From Ziziphus jujuba (taxonomy: Eukaryota > Streptophyta > Magnoliopsida > Rosales > Rhamnaceae), in the NCBI RefSeq assembly GCF_031755915.1, contig NC_083380.1, positions 16,697,001-16,761,000 on the forward strand: a stretch of 64,000 nt of DNA, in the 5' to 3' direction. Of the stretch, positions 35,058-47,790 are shown piece by piece (within the stretch, counting starts at the first letter, position 1; every line of letters starts with the position of its first letter). The notes beneath the pieces are model-generated. The model saw only the letters and a list, made by a program, of their open reading frames with translations. It did not search any database and was not told the origin of the DNA. The position numbers and the translations under genes are program-made.

Positions 35058-38009
35058 TGTAACACCCCATACCAAAAAATATACATGATAAAACAAGTTT
35101 GACCAAATTGACTAAGTTTGACCAAGTGAACAATATATGGGTTCAAGTTGACTTTTTCAATAGCCAAGATTTTTTATTTGACTGAGGTACCATTGTGTAG
35201 ATCTCATCGATACGAGTTCATAGACTGGTAGCACGCCAATTTCTGAGTTACGGATAAAAAGTTATGATTATGAGAAGTTTTAAGCATAAGTTTTACATCA
35301 GTGTCCAAGTCAGTCCTTAGTTTTTATCTGTTAGTGACCCAAGACTTTATATAAGCCTAGGTAAGAGTGTCAAATAGGAAACTAAGCCCAAAATACCCAT
35401 TTCTTCCCCAAAACCCGAGAAATTCTCTCCTTAGACCCGTGGATCCGAACTGGGTTGTTTCGACCCGTTTACCGTCGAACCAGGTCACCGTCGTTTTGCC
35501 CAATTCTAGCCAACCACCACTTACACGTGCCAGCCAACTAGAAAGTTCACTTGAAGGCGAGCTCAGCCTTGAAATTTCACGGCAAGAAGCAGCCGGACGC
35601 GCCCAGATCGGGCCCGCGGTAGCCCTCGAGGTGGGTCGTCGGATTATCTCATTTCTTGGCCGTTTCAGGCCAACCCATACACCTTTTCCACTATTTTTGA
35701 CCCCTTTGAACTCATTTCCGTGGTTATTTTGTCCAAATCCCTCACCGTTTGAAAGATCCGATAACGGAAAATTCAACCGACTCTTTAACAGTGTTTTCCA
35801 GCCACCGGAGAAAAGTTTGGACCAAGGTGAGCATACTGATGAGTTCCTTGTCTCTTGGGCTTTCCGTCAATATAAAGTTTGTGAATTTTAGAGGTCGTTT
35901 GATAATTTTTCCATTTTTGGATCAATTAGTTAATTTTCCGATAAGTTGGGGACTATGTTTGGACAAAATTGGTCCAATTAGTTAAAATTGGAGTTGAATT
36001 AGTGAAATTGGATATTATTAGGATCCATTAGGTGGTTCGATTAAAAATATTTAGCTTCGGGTGAAAATTTCCAATTTTGGATACCGGGTCCTAAGGACAC
36101 ACGGTATAATTGGACTGTCCGATGTCCAATTTATGCAATTTTATAGTGCTATAAATTATTTTGAGACATTTGGATTATACAAGTGTCTCTGGTTTAGTAG
36201 TATGGAGCCTGAGAAATATTTTATTATATTACAGGCACTCGAGTTGAGCCTAGAGACGATCCTGTAGAGGAGCAGGCGTGAGCATCTACAGTACTGTGAG
36301 TGGTTATTAGTTTTAAAAATATTTTGGGTATATAGTATAATATATATATATATATATTATTTGAGTATTTTACTTATACCTATCGTTTGAATTGAATGTT
36401 CATTCTATGGATGCATGGGGATCTGCTTTTACATATATGTGTTATCATTTTATATGACTTTTGTCAATATTTTAAACGTTTGGCAACTCTAATGAGTTCA
36501 TGAATGAACTTGTGGTATTTAAATATTTTGGTATTTGAATTGAGGTTTTAAATCACTTTGGAAATTAATCGATTTGAGAAGGCATATTGAAAATTATATG
36601 ATTTTAAGCATGTTCAAATATTTTATAAATTTTTAGATGCTTAAAATCGATTTATGGTGAATATATTTCACTGTGGTATTTTCTTATTTTAGTAAGAAAT
36701 CATGATTTGAAGTTTTTTCGAGATATTTAGACAAGCGGTTGAGCGTGAATATTAAATTATGATTTATGATCGGTAAGATACTGTATCGGTTATTTTAAAT
36801 TGATATACCGTATAGTACCAGAGTTTGGTTTAGTATTCTATTACAATGTGCTGGGTTTACCACGGTGCCGTGAGATTGGTTTCATCCAACGGTTATCTAT
36901 TATTACTACGGACTGTGAGGTCAGGTTTATTCGACGGTTTATTATTATTATTACCACGGTGCCATGAGGTTGGTTTCATCCAGTGGTTATCTATTATTAC
37001 CACGGATTGTGAGGTCGGGTTTATCTGACAGTTTATTATTATTACTATGGTGCCGTGAGGTTGATATCATCCGATAGTTTATTATTGCCATGAACCGTGA
37101 GGTGGGGTATGTCTTGACGGTTAATTGATATTTTCACAACACCTTTCGTATATTGAGGGTCGTGAGATGGGTGTCTCCCACAGGTTACAGATTGGTACAT
37201 CGTTTGGTACATTGTGTACGTTTGAACATATTGTTGATTTACAAACATTGTGGTGATTTTTGCATTTTCATATTTATTTGGTGGAACTGTATTTATTATA
37301 TTTTATCCTTAAATATTTATATCTTGATTTGAGAAATTTTATAATATTACAATGATCGTCCATTTTATATTTGAGCATCGGTTTTATGATATAGTAAATT
37401 GGGATACAAGTTTGGATTTTGTGAAATGATTTTTAAACGGGGAACTTTTCAAACGAGTGGAATGAGAGGTCTTGAGAGAAAGATTTTTCAGAAATTAATT
37501 ATTATTTTTCTATTATACTATGCCACTCACTTAGATTTCTTTATCTCACGTTTTATTGTTTTAAATTCGTTCCCTTAGGCCCAGGCAGCTAGTAGCAGTC
37601 TACCTCGCGTACAGCTTATCGTTTTGTTCCTTTCACGACAGCAGTCGTATTTATCTTTCCTTTATCTACGGTTATCTTTTGGATTTATTTATTACTTATT
37701 TGTACTATTGGACATTGTTGATACTCTTAGAATGCTCTGATTTTAGATATGGGACTCAGTAGAGACCATGGTGTTTATGCGTGTAGTTATGGCCTGTAGT
37801 ACAGTAGGTCGGTTGTAGACTTTAAGCTGTTGTGGATTTATTTAATTTTTTTTATATACATATTGAGGTATTACTGTTATCGCTTGTGTTTGTTGTCCAC
37901 GTTTTAAGATGAGGTTCTATTGGATATTCTCTAAGGATTGTCCAGTGAGACTTCACTAGACAGGGCCACCCGGGGGATCCTGGGAAGGTTCCCAGGGCAG
38001 GTCCTGTCA
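35058..38009 (+). mobile_element. G-superfamily LTR, 2.95 kb, solo
   Basis: It begins TGTAACACCCCATACC and ends GGCAGGTCCTGTCA. The G-family signature is present near the start: repeated TTTGACCAA, TTGACTTTT, and ACGAGTTCATAGACT followed by GTAGCACGC, then a GTTATG block. A GC-richer segment is at 35390-35720 and a 46-bp tandem repeat at 36.86-37.13 kb. No PBS or PPT is next to it, so it is a solo LTR. It splits element A's RT exactly between CAFRA and SFG. No target duplication is present (flanks ACGAT and GCTCT). Confidence 0.88.
36855..37130 (+). repeat. Six-copy 46-bp minisatellite in the G LTR
   Basis: Unit anchors (CACGG/TACGG/TATGG/CATGA) at 36861, 36907, 36955, 37001, 37046 and 37089 give spacings of 43-48 bp. 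Two unit variants (GTGCCGTGAGGTTGGTTTCATCC and a GACTGTGAGGTCGGGTTTAT type) mostly alternate, and each ends in TTATTATT-like sequence. Confidence 0.85.
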
Positions 38010-38700
38010 GCTCTGAAAGCGCACTTAAATGGATTCAGCTTCATCTTATACCTTTCTAAAACTTCAAACGTCTACTTGAAGTGATCGATGTGATCATTGA
38101 CCCTCAAAGACTTAACCAACACATCATCTATATAAACCTCTATAGTTTCACCACCTATTCTTTAAACACTCTAGTCGCCAACCTCCAATGTGTTGCTCCT
38201 ATGCTTTTTAGATTGAAAGGCATAGCCTTAATACATACCTCTTTTACTCATGAATAATGCCTTTTCTTGATCATCAAGATGCATTAGGATCTGGTTATAT
38301 CTTAAGTCCATCTAAGGTGCTTATCATCTAAGGTCTTGTAGTTGTATTTGCCATCATATCAATCCTTAAGATTGGGAAGCTTTCCTGTGGGCATCCTTTA
38401 TTTAGATAATTAAAATCTATACATATACCCAATTATTCCTAATTTTCTTCTTTAACATTACCACATTGACAAGCCAATCTAATCATAAAATTCTTTTTGA
38501 GCTTTCTTTGATTCTTCATTTACTAATTTATTCCCCTTGAGTGTGAATTTCCTTCTTTTTTAATTAACGTGTTCGTATGACGAATCCACTTCCATCTTAT
38601 GTGTTATGATACTTAGGCCAATTCCTAGTATGTCATCTATACCCAAGTAAAGCACTTTTGGTGAGTCTTTAGGAAATCGATTAGTGTTATTCTCATTTCT
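38010..38700 (-). pseudogene. Gypsy element A: N-terminal part of reverse transcriptase
   Basis: The minus-strand reading includes a palm segment with GGETIEVYIDDVLVKSL (YIDD catalytic box at about 38123-38134), then VNDHIDHFK and RYKMKLNPFKCAF, ending at the G-LTR boundary. Upstream is the decayed QEKALFMSKRGMY and GYAFQSKKHRSNT region. Stops are frequent. YIDD replaces the commoner YVDD. Confidence 0.85.
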
Positions 38701-38779
38701 AGTCTTTCATTCATATTCAGACTTTTTACTTATGTCGAAATGGATCAAGAATTACTTTTTGAATGTACTGTGCGTTTCT

Positions 38780-39660
38780 TTCCTCAACTTCCATTATCAG
38801 CATGCTGGGTTCTAAAATTTCTATTTGTTGCCAATGCATCTTGCCCTTCATTACTGTAGCATAACAACTTAAAAAAACACCCTAGTCCTTCACGAGAGTT
38901 TTGATACCATACTTGTTTGGGAATTTGACCTTTCGATAAAAGGTTGATGGTATTGCTTTCATTCCATGTAACCAAGGTCTCCCCAAAATTGCATTATATG
39001 CCAAAAATGCATCTATTACCATCAGGGAATGGAAAAAGGTGATTTGATGAGTTGTGACAAGAACCACCACCTTCTTGACTACCGCTGTATCACCATTAAA
39101 TCCAACCAGTTTCATGGTTAGTTTCTCTATGTTATTTTTTTTTTTTACATCTAAGTTGCTTTAGAGTCGTAAGAAATATAATATCAATAAAGCCCCCATT
39201 ATCTATGAATATTCTTTTAACCTTACAATTGGCTATATCTAAGGTGACCATAAAGTCATCATCACGTGGCATGTGAACTCCCTTGTCATCATCCTTTAAC
39301 AAAAGTGATGTCAGGGGTTGATACTGAATCTACAATGTTTACTTCTTTTAAGGCTCTCATTGTTTGTCTTTTTCTTACTAACATTGTTTTACCATCGGCA
39401 AGTAAAGCCTTCATGAATAATATAGATTACATTCTGTAGTTGTGTTATTTTTTCATGGGTGTTTTAGCCATTTCCTTACTAGGAAACTACCTCCTTTCTT
39501 CTTCATAATCCGTCCTGTTATCTTCCTTGTTTAATAAGAACTCTTTAAGATAACCCCATTTAATTATACCACTTAAGTTGCTTACAATCATTTGTAAAGT
39601 TTGAATATATCTTTTTCACCTATTTAATGTGATCTTTGTTTTGAAGATGCTTGACCATAT
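38780..39660 (-). pseudogene. Gypsy element A: Gag tail and protease
   Basis: From 39660 downwards there is a decayed NDCKQLK-type Gag tail and a IIHEGF-like linker. A protease follows with DDDFMVTLDIANCKVKRIFI then DNGG (usual form DSG) and IDIIF. Then comes the 77-codon frame 38882-39115 with MKLVGFNGD, VIDAFLAYNAILGRPWLHGM and STFYRKVKFPNKYG. The Ser/Thr after the catalytic Asp is replaced by Asn, and stops interrupt the frame, so it is inactive. Gag further upstream is not readable beyond about 39700. Confidence 0.82.
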
Positions 39661-39699
39661 TATCAAGAACACTCTCAATAAATAGTGCTTAAACAATTT

Positions 39700-41054
39700 C
39701 TAACATTTATTCAATCATACTAAACATACTTATCCATTCATCATATGTGTAAGCATGCACATTCAATTATATTTCAGAATGCATTCATCCAACAACAACA
39801 GAATGCATTCGTATATTTCAAAATGTTTAACCATTCAGTCAAGCATGCAGCTCCTCCTTCAACAATATTTCAAAATTTTTCAAGCGATATTCATTTCATA
39901 ACACATGTTTAACATCAAAATCATAAAAAATTTATACCCAAACATGTGAATATCAACAAACCCAAAACATAATAAACTCTATACAAAATACCAAAACTTT
40001 CAGCCTAAATAAATATTCAACAACAATGAAATTAACATAATCTAAAACATAAAAATAAAACTAAATATCTAATCCATTGGTCATAATCTAAGAGGAACAA
40101 AAATTCAAACAAGCTTTACCTAAAATTTCCATGTCAATTTTCATTCTAAATAGCAAAAAAACTAAAAATAAAATAAAATACAACCCAAAACAAAATTTCT
40201 CCAACCCTAACCCTAAATAATTCTCCAAATTTTCCATCCCTAAATAACCCCAAATTCTCAAATTTGAAACCTAACCTAAATTTCCATCCATAACCCAAAT
40301 CTGAAACCCAAACCTAACCAAAATCTGAAACATAAAACAAGAACGTAAACAAAATTCAAATTTTCTGTATCATTTTCTAAGATCATACCACTTTCCCACC
40401 CCCCCCCCCCCCCCTAAAACAACCCGCAAAAAAAAAAGAAAAGAAAAAAAAAACCCTAAAACCTAAATGAAATCAGAATTAAAAAACCTAACTACATAAG
40501 CAATGCCAGATCCTTTATCCATCTTTTCTCTTTACTTTTAATATCAAACAGTATCGTCTTTGTATCTTCAACCACTACAATACTCATCACTCTTCCTATG
40601 TCATTTCATAATCATTGATGATAGAGCTGGAAGAAGGAAAAATCTTCTTGCACTCGTGTTAGATCTTGAGTGATCAGTGGGTAACCATAATTTTTAAGAG
40701 AAAAACATAGAAAATACATGAAAATGGTTTTAGGACTGTCAGGGGATTGCTAGGATTATATCTTTGTTATGTTGTCAAACATGTGAAAATACGTTAATAC
40801 ATATTGTAATTAAGTTTAATGGAGCAATACTAACGATAGGGAAGGTCATTGCAATTTTTTTGAAACTAAGAGTGCACATTACAATTCCTTAAATTTTCAA
40901 GGAGGTATATGAAACAGACCCCTTTTTTTTTTTTTCTCACCTTCTCTTTTTAATGGCTACCTTTTTTTTTCCAACCACGCATCGAATCTCAATTAACACT
41001 CACCCCTGATTTGTCTCAATCGGATGACATTTTAATTAGTATTAACACTTGCTC
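39700..41054. other. Low-complexity A/C-rich DNA, no gene supported
   Basis: A/C-rich on the plus strand with many AAACC/CCCTAA-like words, including CCCTAACCCTAA at 40204-40215, a run of about 17 C (about 40398-40414), and an A-run. It probably belongs to the 5' part of element A or another old repeat. Confidence 0.45.
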
Positions 41055-41674
41055 AAGCTCCTGCCAATAATCATGAATAATTACCATTGGATTTAATTCA
41101 TGTCTCTCATCAATTATAGATTGCCACTTCATATGATATATCCTAAGGAATATTTATTTTGGTATTTTTTTGAAATATTTCAAAGTTCATATTTCAAATT
41201 CCTGTATTTGAATTGTAAACTTTAGATTCTAGATCCCAGATTTCACATTTCAGGTTTTATGAATATTCTTAGAAAATCTTTTTTGGAATTTGCTTGGGAT
41301 CTCCAAATTTTCCAATTTTTGCATACAATGTGGATGTGGCTTAAATATTCCAATTTTTAAGTAGTTTTCTTCAAAATTTTCATCTTTCACCTAAAAATAA
41401 AAAAGGTGACAAGTTCTAGCTTCGACTACTTTTTACTTGTAGGTTGCTTATTTTCCAAAACCTCATGTGTCCCTTTATTCTAATGTAGTCGACTTCTTGT
41501 ATAATTAAAGATGCCCCCGCGGCCCCCCTTTTTAATACATAAGTTGGCTTAATTTAATGTCAAAGGAGAAAGATGCTTTGATGTTTGTTAGTTGGCAAAT
41601 AAGTGGGAAATCATAACTTTCCTAAACTTGAATTTCATGTGTGGCGAGCTCTAAGAAGCCTTTAAGTCGGCACC
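41055..41674 (+). repeat. Repeat unit R, copy A (5'-truncated)
   Basis: It matches 46040-46700 and 52150-52690 block by block: CACCATTGGATTTGATTC, TAGATTCTAGAT, TTTTCTTCAAA, and TAGGTTGCTTA with TTTCCAAAA. It ends AGCTCTAAGAAGCCTTTAAGTCGGCACC, directly at the solo LTR. Confidence 0.7.
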
Positions 41675-43186
41675 TATAACACCCCGTCCCGAAGTACACC
41701 GAAAATTTTCCAAATTTGACCAAGGTTGACCGTCGTTGACCGAAAAGGGGTCAAATGTTGACTTTTTGCTCCTGATGAAATTTCACATTGACCAAGGTAC
41801 CGTTAAAAAGTACACATTGTCACGAGTTCATAGACTAGTAGCATGTTGAAAACGGAGCTATGGTTTAAAAGTTATGAGCAAAATAAGTTGAGGTCCAAAC
41901 TATCCAAGGGATGCCGGAGTTGACTTTTTGTTCATGTTTGACTCATGCATGGTTGTGAAGTACTCGTCTATACGAGTTCATAGACTAGCGGCACGCTTAA
42001 ATTGGACATCTGGTTAAAAAGTTATGGACCTGTAAATTTTTTTTCAAATACAGTATTATTTTAATATTATTTTTAAATTAGTGAACAGTGTGCCACATAT
42101 GACTTATTAAAGGGTGCCATGTGTCACAATGGTGAGATGCCACATGTCAACCATGATTAAATACCATATTATATTATTATTATTCTATACAATAATATTA
42201 TTTTAATATTATTTTATATAATTGTTTATTTATTTTCTTTTATTTCTTTTTCTTTTCTTCTCCCCACGTGGGAAAAAAAAGGGGGGGGGGGGGGGGGGTC
42301 TCCTTCTTCTTCTTCTTCTTCTTCTTCCCCCGACGGTCTCTCTCTCTCGGTCTGCGTTTTTTTTTTCGGGCCATCGGACGGCCACAAGCGCCCGGCGACG
42401 GGATGGCCCACGGCCAGGTGAACTCAGTCGTCGATTCTCCGGCCAGTTGGCCGACGGACGCGCTGGGATCGGTACCCAACATCGGCGGACGGCGTCCTCC
42501 CTATTGACCAGTTTTCCGGCGGCTACCGGCGGCGTGACTAATCCTTTCCCATGGATTTAGGCCCCCTGAGTCCATTTCCAAGCTCGGATTGGCTCAAATC
42601 TTGCTCATTCGTGAGATATGACAAGAGCCCACTTCGGCAGCAACTTCACGGCAGGATTCCGGCGACCTTCGGCGGCAATTGGACCAATTGAAGGTATCTT
42701 CTTGATGCTCTCATCATAAGCTTCAAATTGGTAGCTAGAATGCGAATTATAATTGAGTAATTAGGAAGTCTCCATTGATGGAGTTAGGTTGTGTTTATGT
42801 TGAAATTGGATAGAGATTGGACAAGTCCTTAGTCAATTGCCATTACATTTGGGTTCTTAATGATTGTTAGAGGCTAAAGGAATGGTTAATTTGAATTAAT
42901 TGTTAAGATATTGAAAAATCCCAAATTTGCAGTTTAGGCCATACGGGTTCGTCTGATATTCTATCAAATTAGAGTGGATAATGTTGATAATATTAAGCAG
43001 AAGGTGTAAAAGGATTGTTATAGATTTTGTGAGTTTACTTGTTATGTTGATTGGAATTATTATACAAAAATTATAGTTAGCATGTGTATAGATTAATATA
43101 TATATATATACACATGTACGGTGAACATATGATGCAGATATGTATGTATACACATGTACTGTGAACATATGATGCATATATGTATG

Positions 43187-43217
<31 letters not shown>

Positions 43218-45813
43218 GTATTGTTAATGGGCATATACATATATATATATATATATATATATGGAGATGTGTGATGTTATATGAAAATACATAATTATAT
43301 ATATGTGGATATATATGTGTGCGGAAATTCTATGATGAGGACGGTCCGCATGAGGATCGCAGTATTAGTGACGATTTTTCATAGTATTAACGACAGTTTT
43401 TTAAAAAATTATCACAAATACTATGAAAAATCGTCACCAATACTGTGGTCTGCATGAGGACCGTCCACGCCGTAGACGGACTGTATTTGTGTATGTGTGT
43501 GAATATATATATCTATGTACTTGTGTGCATTAAGACATTTATACATATGTATTTTATATCATTCAAAATTTTGAAGTATATCATATATGTTTTAAATTTT
43601 AAGAGATATTGTTATTTGATTTTAATGTGTTATTTTAATGTGATTTAAATATATTCGTTATATAGAATTTATTAGATCATATGTGTTTAATATTTAAGAA
43701 ACTGCTATTTAAATTTATGACGCTATGTTATGTTGATTTAGTATATATATTGCCTCATAGTTATATTTTGGGTTGTTAAATTAAGTATATTTTGTGTTAA
43801 TTAAATATTTGAAGAATGAATTTTATGTGTTGGATATTTAACTAAGTTATTATTCATATTGAAAATGCCAAATTGTGTTGAATTGAATTATTGTGGAAGA
43901 GACTAATTTTATGAAATTATGATTTAAATTTTATTATGTTTATTGATGCTAAATGGAAATTTGGTTTATTAAGGAATTCTTGATTTTTATTATTGTGATT
44001 TAATTGTAATCATTATGTATGAGCAAGGTGTTTTCATTTAATTAAGTGTATTTGGATTTTAATATTATTTTTGGGTATGATTTGGTTTTAAATATTTCGA
44101 GGAAAATATTGGTTTAAGTTTGATGGTTTCAAAATTATATAATTATGCCCTTGGAATATTATTTGATTGATTTTATGATTTGGGGAAAAAATTAATTGTA
44201 TATTATTATCGGTGGATTTATGCTGGTGTTATTAAAGAAAAATGTGGGATGGTGAATTTGAAAAATGATATAATTTCCACGGTGAATTTTGGAAAAATTG
44301 CGTATTTTAATAATAAATATGGTTATTTATTTTAGATGCACCCATACACGTGTCGGTGTTCTATACTGTATATGTGATTATGATAAGCGTGCAAGTTGTA
44401 ATGTCTCCCGTGAGTTTCCATCGGACTGAGGGCAGGCAAGTTTGATATTGGCCATAAGCCGCCCCCCTCCATGGCCGGGATGACGGTTTAAGCAGCGGCG
44501 CTGTCGGGATGCCGAAGTGACCGTATGCAAGTTTCTCTCTTTAACCTCCTGTCAGTCGATGCTCGGGACCTGGGTACCTTCGGGCACCATTGGTATATAG
44601 TATGGTGCATCAAGTATTTTTTATATGTTTGTACATATATTTGTATGTTATATTATTGATATTATACCGTATATACCGCACCATACGGAGGCGGCGAACC
44701 AATGCAGTTCATGTAGAGCTAGCCTCATAACCATGTTGCCTACAAGTCTAGGGGATCGGACAGCCAATATAAGTAATTACCCTAGTTTGTATTGGTAGCA
44801 AAGTGCCGGCGACAGCTGGAATCATAGATCACGTAGCATGTTAGAAGGTATCGTATGTATCTCCATTACGAGCATGCATATTTCATTTTATGCTATGGAT
44901 TTTAAGATATGATTTTTATGTATTTATGTTATGTTATCTATTTGTGATTTAATTTCTTACCAATATTCTTAATCGATGTTATTATATTCTTATTACTATT
45001 AATTGTATTTGACTATTTATTTAATCATTATTGTCACTGCTATCGGGGTTGTTATTAATATTTATAATGATTATTTTATTGTAACTCAAATTCCTATTAT
45101 TATCATTATTATAGATTATTTTTATTTTATTTTTATTTTTATTAACACTATTATTAGATCCTTAATTTTAATTTTGTTATTGTTTTTATTATTATTACTA
45201 CCATATGGTACCTTCGAACAAGTATCACAGCCTACGGACAAGAAAGATAGCCACTGGGCAAATATAATAGTCCTCGGACAAGTGGTAGCCTTTGGGTAGG
45301 TGAGATAGCTCTCAGGCAAGTTACATTAATTACATGTATGGGAATATAATAGCGCTCAGGCAAGTTACATCAATACCATCATCATTAAAACGTTTGTTAT
45401 AGTTTTTGATTGTTAATGTGATGTTGTTTTACCCTTCTTTCTATGTTACGCATTGGCATATTGGTAAAACAGTATCTAAAGTGTATTTGACTTGTGTAGC
45501 ACTAAGTGGGTGGTGTGGGCGGATGAGAATCTATGATGGTATATCTTAATTGGTTATTTACTAAATTAATTCCATTATATGCCTTTTATATAATTTGTTC
45601 TCGAAGTGCTGCCAGTTGTGGAACATAAATTGTAGTAATGTAGGAGGAATAAAGTGGTGTATATAGAAGTGTATTTTCAGTGTAGAAAAATCGTGGTAAG
45701 TCCAACCCTTAGGGGAGGTTCTGCCGGATTTTCCATTGGAGGACCCGGTAGGGTTTTCCTGGGATCAGGGCTTATCTAGGGTTCCGGTGAGGAATTTTGG
45801 ACGAGTCCTGACA
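41675..45813 (+). mobile_element. Giant (4.14-kb) solo LTR of superfamily G with perfect TSD
   Basis: It starts TATAACACCCCGTCCCGAAG (TG mutated to TA) and ends GAGTCCTGACA. The 5-bp duplication GCACC flanks it at 41670-41674 and 45814-45818. Internally there are two CGAGTTCATAGACTAG motifs, a TCT/CT microsatellite with a poly-G run (42279-42298), a GC-rich block (42360-42700), long TA/TG microsatellites (43085-43262), a foldback insertion, and a second GC-rich block (44400-44600). No PBS, PPT or protein domain is present. The frames at 42222-42560 are low-complexity translations of CT/GA and G runs. Confidence 0.92.
43339..43466. mobile_element. Foldback (MITE-like) insertion with 50-bp arms
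   Basis: Arms 43339-43388 and 43417-43466 are inverted copies with 6 differences in 50, beginning GGACGGTCC; the loop is 28 nt. It sits after GGAAATTCT in this LTR; the equivalent place in the G copy near 59.96 kb lacks it. A clear target duplication was not found. Confidence 0.8.
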
Positions 45814-45818
45814 GCACC

Positions 45819-46720
45819 AGTTTTGGCTTTCAAGTAGGGGACAAGGTGATGATTTGCTGCTTTATTTGAAGGAGCATGATCTTCCTTGATGCTTCTAATC
45901 AAAGTCACCTAGAATGATGCTCTTTGAACATTTCAATTGAACTTTTCTTTTCTTCAATACGCTTTCAACCTTCATATCAAAGATTGATAAATTTGAAAAA
46001 ATACTTCCCTTTTATGCTTGGATGAATGCCGCTTATCATGATTGATCACCATTGGATTTGATTCTTGTTTCTCATCAATCATAAGCCGCCACATCATATA
46101 GGAAATAATCTTTTGATATATTCCAAACTCAATCAAAAATTTAGAATCTAAATCTAAATTATAGATTCTATATTCTAGATTCTAATTATAAATTTCATAT
46201 TCTAGATGCCATATTTTATTTCCTAGATTTTAAAAATATTTTTAAAGAATATTGTCAAGAATTCTCCCTAATTTTCGAGCTCAAGGGGAGGAAAAGAAGG
46301 TTTCTCACGCAAACTCAGATCTTCAAATTCTCCAATTTTTGCTTCTCTGTGGTTTCAACCCAAATATTCCAAGTCATTTTCTTCAAATTCCTTTTTTCTT
46401 TCACCTAGAAAAAAAATTGGTAAAATTTTTGGCTTCCACTACTTTCAATTGTAGGTTGACTACTTTCCAAAATCACTGATTGCCCTTAATTCCAATGATT
46501 GTCACCCACTTTTTATGTAATTTAATATGTGAATGCAACTTGTTTCAAATATTACATGTTGAACTTTCCTAAAACAAAGTCTCCCTCATTATTACATGAG
46601 GTGGCCGAATTTAATGTAAGGATAAGGATTTTGTTGCTTGCTAATTAGTAAACAAGTGGAAAATTTTAACTTTGCTAAACTTGATTTGCCTTATGGTGCA
46701 ACTCTATTACATATTTATTC
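45819..46720 (+). repeat. Repeat unit R, copy B
   Basis: The most complete R copy. It runs from GGCTTTCAAG and the AGCATGATCTTCCTTGATG block to ACTTGATTTGCCTTATGGTGCAACTC. There is no coding frame beyond short shadows. Confidence 0.7.
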
Positions 46721-46785
46721 TACAAGAGAGTTATGCTTCTCTTTCACTTCCATAAGTTCATCAAGCCCATAGTTTGTTGCTATAT

Positions 46786-47790
46786 ACTACAACTCATACT
46801 ATGAATTTCCCACAATTTTCATTTTTGGATGAGTTTGATCAATTAGATCGCATGTGGATCCCAAGGTTTTCCTTTGTATGGTCAAGTTTTGGTTTGGCAT
46901 ATATATCATTGCATAGAGCTTATTAATACGAGTTCATAGATTGATAGCACACTTAATTTTGACTTACAGTTTGAAAGTTATAGGTCTGTAAAATTTTATA
47001 AATTAGTATTTTACCATTGTTTAAACCAGTACCAGTTTTCATCTTTAATGGACCCAAGTGTAAGAACTTATAGTAAATAATACCTTAATTATATAAGTTT
47101 GATCGAGTTTGATCAATTGTACCACATGGGGGCCCTAGAGTCAACTTTTTATGTGGTCAAGTTTTTGTTTTGACCAATTTATCATTGTGTAGGGTTCATT
47201 AACACGAGTTCATAGATTGGTGACATGCCAATTTATGATTCATGATTTGAAAATTATGGGTTTGTGAAGTTATATATTTAGGTATTTAACCAGTGTATAT
47301 AACTTTGCCTGTGTTATCCAAAAAGGATAGGAGGGACTAAACATATTTGGTGAGCATGTAAATGAGAGGACATAAAAATACTCAAAAGCTCCAAAAATTT
47401 CAGAAAACTCTTGAAGCCATTTCTTGGGTTTCCTTGTATCAATTTTTATTTATTTAGACATATTTGCATCATATGTATAACTTAAATTTATAAATTACTC
47501 TTAGAATATTTTGATATATATATTACAAATACAATACTGACCCTAGTGTGTTTGTGTGGCACTAAAATTGTAGTATGACTGTGTAGCAGTAGGTGACGTT
47601 GAACTGTAATAAGGGGATTTTTTTTTGTTGGTTTTTGTTGGTATGGATTTATTTATATATATTTGGAGTGTGTTTGCTTGTTTTTTATATTGTCCATAGT
47701 TTTAATTAAGAATATATTAGGCTTTTTGCAAAGACTGCTAAGTATGACTCACTTAGATATGGCTACTAGAAATCTTAGGGGGATTCCTGG
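46786..47790 (+). mobile_element. Internally deleted G-type LTR
   Basis: Two consecutive copies of the G LTR start motif (TTTGATCAATT, then ACGAGTTCATAGATTG, from about 46820 and 47100) are followed, without the central part, by the LTR 3' section (TCTTAGAATATTTTGAT, then TATTGTCCATAGTTTTA and GATTCCTGG). The first bases (TACAACTCATAC) are a mutated TGTAACACCCCATAC. Confidence 0.65.

Noticed and set aside
35357..35891. Open frames of 139 and 174 codons on opposite strands
   Set aside because: They lie in the GC-rich block of the G LTR, show no domain, and the equivalent block in other G LTRs is not open in the same frame.
40204..40215. CCCTAACCCTAA, telomere-like
   Set aside because: Only two units within an A/C-rich stretch with many similar words; not an interstitial telomere array.
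42222..42560. Overlapping open frames of 61-112 codons on both strands
   Set aside because: They translate a poly-G run and CT/GA microsatellites inside a solo LTR; composition, not selection, keeps them open.
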